From NCBI GenBank assembly GCA_036505735.1, contig DASXSZ010000168.1:1-5660 (forward strand): 5,660 nt of DNA, read 5' to 3'. Source of the stretch: DASUPK01 sp036505735 (GTDB taxonomy: Bacteria > Actinomycetota > Thermoleophilia > Solirubrobacterales > 70-9). This document shows, piece after piece, positions 4,298 to 5,660 of this stretch. The position numbers and the translations under genes were made by a program. How positions within the stretch are numbered: the first letter of the stretch is position 1; each line of letters opens with the position of its first letter. The notes under the pieces were generated by a model. That model had not been told where the DNA came from and searched no databases. It was given only the letters and a program-made list of their open reading frames with translations.

Positions 4298-5660
4298 TCG
4301 AGCTGACCGCCACCGGGCTCACGCCCGCCGAGGTCGTCGCCGTCGCCCGAACGGACGCCGACGTCGAGCTCGCGGACGAGGCACTCGATGCGATGGCGCG
4401 GAGCGCCGCGATCGTGGATCGGCTGGCGTCCTCCGAAGAGCCAGCCTACGGCGTCTCCACCGGCTTCGGCTCGCTCGCCACCACGCCGATCCCGTCGGAC
4501 CGCCGCGAGGAGCTGCAGCGCGCCCTGATCCGCTCGCACGCCGCCGGGATGGGGGAGCCGGTCGAACGCGAGGTCGTGCGGGCGATGATGCTGCTGCGGG
4601 CCAGATCGCTCTCCATGGGGTACTCGGGGGCGAGGCCGGAGGTCGCCGAGACGATCGTGGCGGCCCTGAACGCTGAGATCACGCCCCTCGTGTTCGAACA
4701 CGGTTCCCTCGGCGCCAGCGGGGACCTCGCGCCGCTGGCGCATTGCGCCCTCGCCCTGATCGGCGAGGGAGAGGTCCTGGACGCCGACGGGCATCGGCGC
4801 CCCGCGGCCGAGGCCCTCGCGGAGGCCGGGATAGAGCCGCTCACCCTGGGTGCGAAGGAGGGACTGGCACTGATCAACGGCACCGACGGCGTCCTCGGCA
4901 TGCTGGTGCTGGCGACATGGGACCTGCGCTCGCTGCTGCGCGTCGCCGATCTGACGGCGGCGATGTCGGTGGAGGCCCTGCTCGGGACCGATCGCGCCTT
5001 CGCCGAGGACCTGATCGCGCTGCGCCCCCAGCCCGGGCAGGCGGACAGCGCCGCGAACCTGCGTCGCCTGCTCGCCGGCTCTGAGATCGTCGCCAGCCAT
5101 CGCTACGACGACCCCCGCGTGCAGGACGCCTACTCGCTCCGCTGCGCTCCGCAGGTCAACGGCGCCGCCCGCGACGCGCTCGCTTACGCGGACCGCGTAG
5201 CGGCGGAGGAGCTTGGCTCGGCGATCGACAACCCGATGGTGCTGCCCGACGGGCGGGTCGAGTCATGCGGCAACTTCCACGGGGCGCCCCTCGCCCTGGC
5301 CTGCGACCTGCTCGCGATCGCCGTCGCCGACACCGGCGCGATCGCCGAGAGGCGGACGGACCGCCTGCTGGACGCGAGCCGGTCGGAGGGCCTGCCGCCC
5401 TTCCTCGCCGACGACCCTGGAGTCGATTCGGGGCTGATGATCTCCCAGTACACGCAGGCGGCGATGGTCGCCGAGAATCGCCGCCTTGCCGTCCCGGCCG
5501 GGGTGGACTCGCTGCCGACCAGCGCGATGCAGGAGGACCACGTCTCGATGGCCTGGGGGGCCGCCCGGAAGCTCCGAGCGGCGCTCGACAACTTCCGTCG
5601 GATCCTTGCCGTCGAGGCGGTCTGCGCGGCGCGCGGGCTCGAGCTGCGCGCCCCGCTGGC
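4294..5660 (+). CDS. hutH: Histidine ammonia-lyase (histidase), 3' end cut by the window
   Basis: HutH removes ammonia from L-histidine to give trans-urocanate, the first step of histidine degradation, in the cytoplasm as a homotetramer. The frame starts at ATG 4294 and is open to the right edge, giving 455 residues of about 510. The electrophilic MIO cofactor forms from A141-S142-G143 in 'GSLGASGDLAPLAH'. Other residues match the Pseudomonas putida enzyme at the same or one-off positions: Y52 in 'YGVSTGFG', H82 in 'RSHAAG', N195 in 'ALINGT', Y280 and R283 in 'QDAYSLRCAPQV', F328 in 'GNFH', and E414 in 'TSAMQEDHVSM'. The SH pair (H82) with E414 favours histidine over phenylalanine or tyrosine, so I call HAL rather than PAL/TAL. 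No frameshift is seen. The gene is coupled by ATGA overlap to the thioesterase-like gene. Other hut genes (hutU, hutI) would be expected to the right but are not visible. Confidence 0.95.
   Translation, partial: MIELTATGLTPAEVVAVARTDADVELADEALDAMARSAAIVDRLASSEEPAYGVSTGFGSLATTPIPSDRREELQRALIRSHAAGMGEPVEREVVRAMMLLRARSLSMGYSGARPEVAETIVAALNAEITPLVFEHGSLGASGDLAPLAHCALALIGEGEVLDADGHRRPAAEALAEAGIEPLTLGAKEGLALINGTDGVLGMLVLATWDLRSLLRVADLTAAMSVEALLGTDRAFAEDLIALRPQPGQADSAANLRRLLAGSEIVASHRYDDPRVQDAYSLRCAPQVNGAARDALAYADRVAAEELGSAIDNPMVLPDGRVESCGNFHGAPLALACDLLAIAVADTGAIAERRTDRLLDASRSEGLPPFLADDPGVDSGLMISQYTQAAMVAENRRLAVPAGVDSLPTSAMQEDHVSMAWGAARKLRAALDNFRRILAVEAVCAARGLELRAPL

Noticed and set aside
4689..4702. 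14-base perfect palindrome CGTGTTCGAACACG in hutH
   Set aside because: It encodes conserved residues just before the MIO loop, does not match the spaced GAAC-N4-GTTC LexA box, and about one third of such a palindrome is expected by chance in a window this size.
4066..5100. 344-codon open frame on the minus strand
   Set aside because: It is the complement of hutH and the thioesterase-like gene, with low-complexity composition and no recognisable motif.
1..5660. CRISPR array, insertion sequence, toxin-antitoxin or defence genes
   Set aside because: No regularly spaced repeats, terminal inverted repeats, transposase or integrase motifs were seen; all space is taken by metabolic genes.

Overview
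The window is GC-rich and densely packed. Its codon use, GTG starts, leaderless-looking gene starts and protein families suggest a high-GC actinobacterium. A Thermoleophilia or Solirubrobacterales relative is possible but unproven. Five protein genes run edge to edge, plus one gene tail and a short tRNA-like remnant. No stretch over 300 bases lacks a gene.

Left part (1-3455), molybdenum enzyme module. The tail of a MobA-type molybdenum cofactor guanylyltransferase (+) meets, stop codon on stop codon, a 68-residue DUF6457-like gene (-). That gene lies 19 bases downstream of a 752-residue FdhF/YdeP-type molybdopterin oxidoreductase (-). Across a gap of about 29 bases, fdhD (+) is transcribed divergently. 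MobA makes the guanine dinucleotide cofactor, FdhD sulfurates it and helps insert it, and the FdhF-like protein is the likely client. No electron-transfer or membrane subunit lies in the window, so the oxidoreductase stands alone here.

Middle (3456-3580). This is a 125-base spacer. It contains a perfect tRNA T-arm followed by an acceptor-like 3' strand, with no matching 5' half. It looks like a tRNA 3'-end remnant, possibly an old attachment site, between the molybdenum module and the next operon.

Right part (3581-5660). A tandem hotdog-fold, thioesterase-like protein overlaps the start of hutH by ATGA. hutH encodes histidine ammonia-lyase and runs off the right edge after 455 of roughly 510 residues. 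All recognisable catalytic residues are present. A short G/C hairpin could mask the hutH ribosome binding site and enforce translational coupling.

I see no CRISPR array, transposase, integrase or defence system. The most unusual points are the tRNA remnant, the thioesterase-hutH coupling, the three-cysteine N-terminus of the oxidoreductase and the very tight gene junctions.
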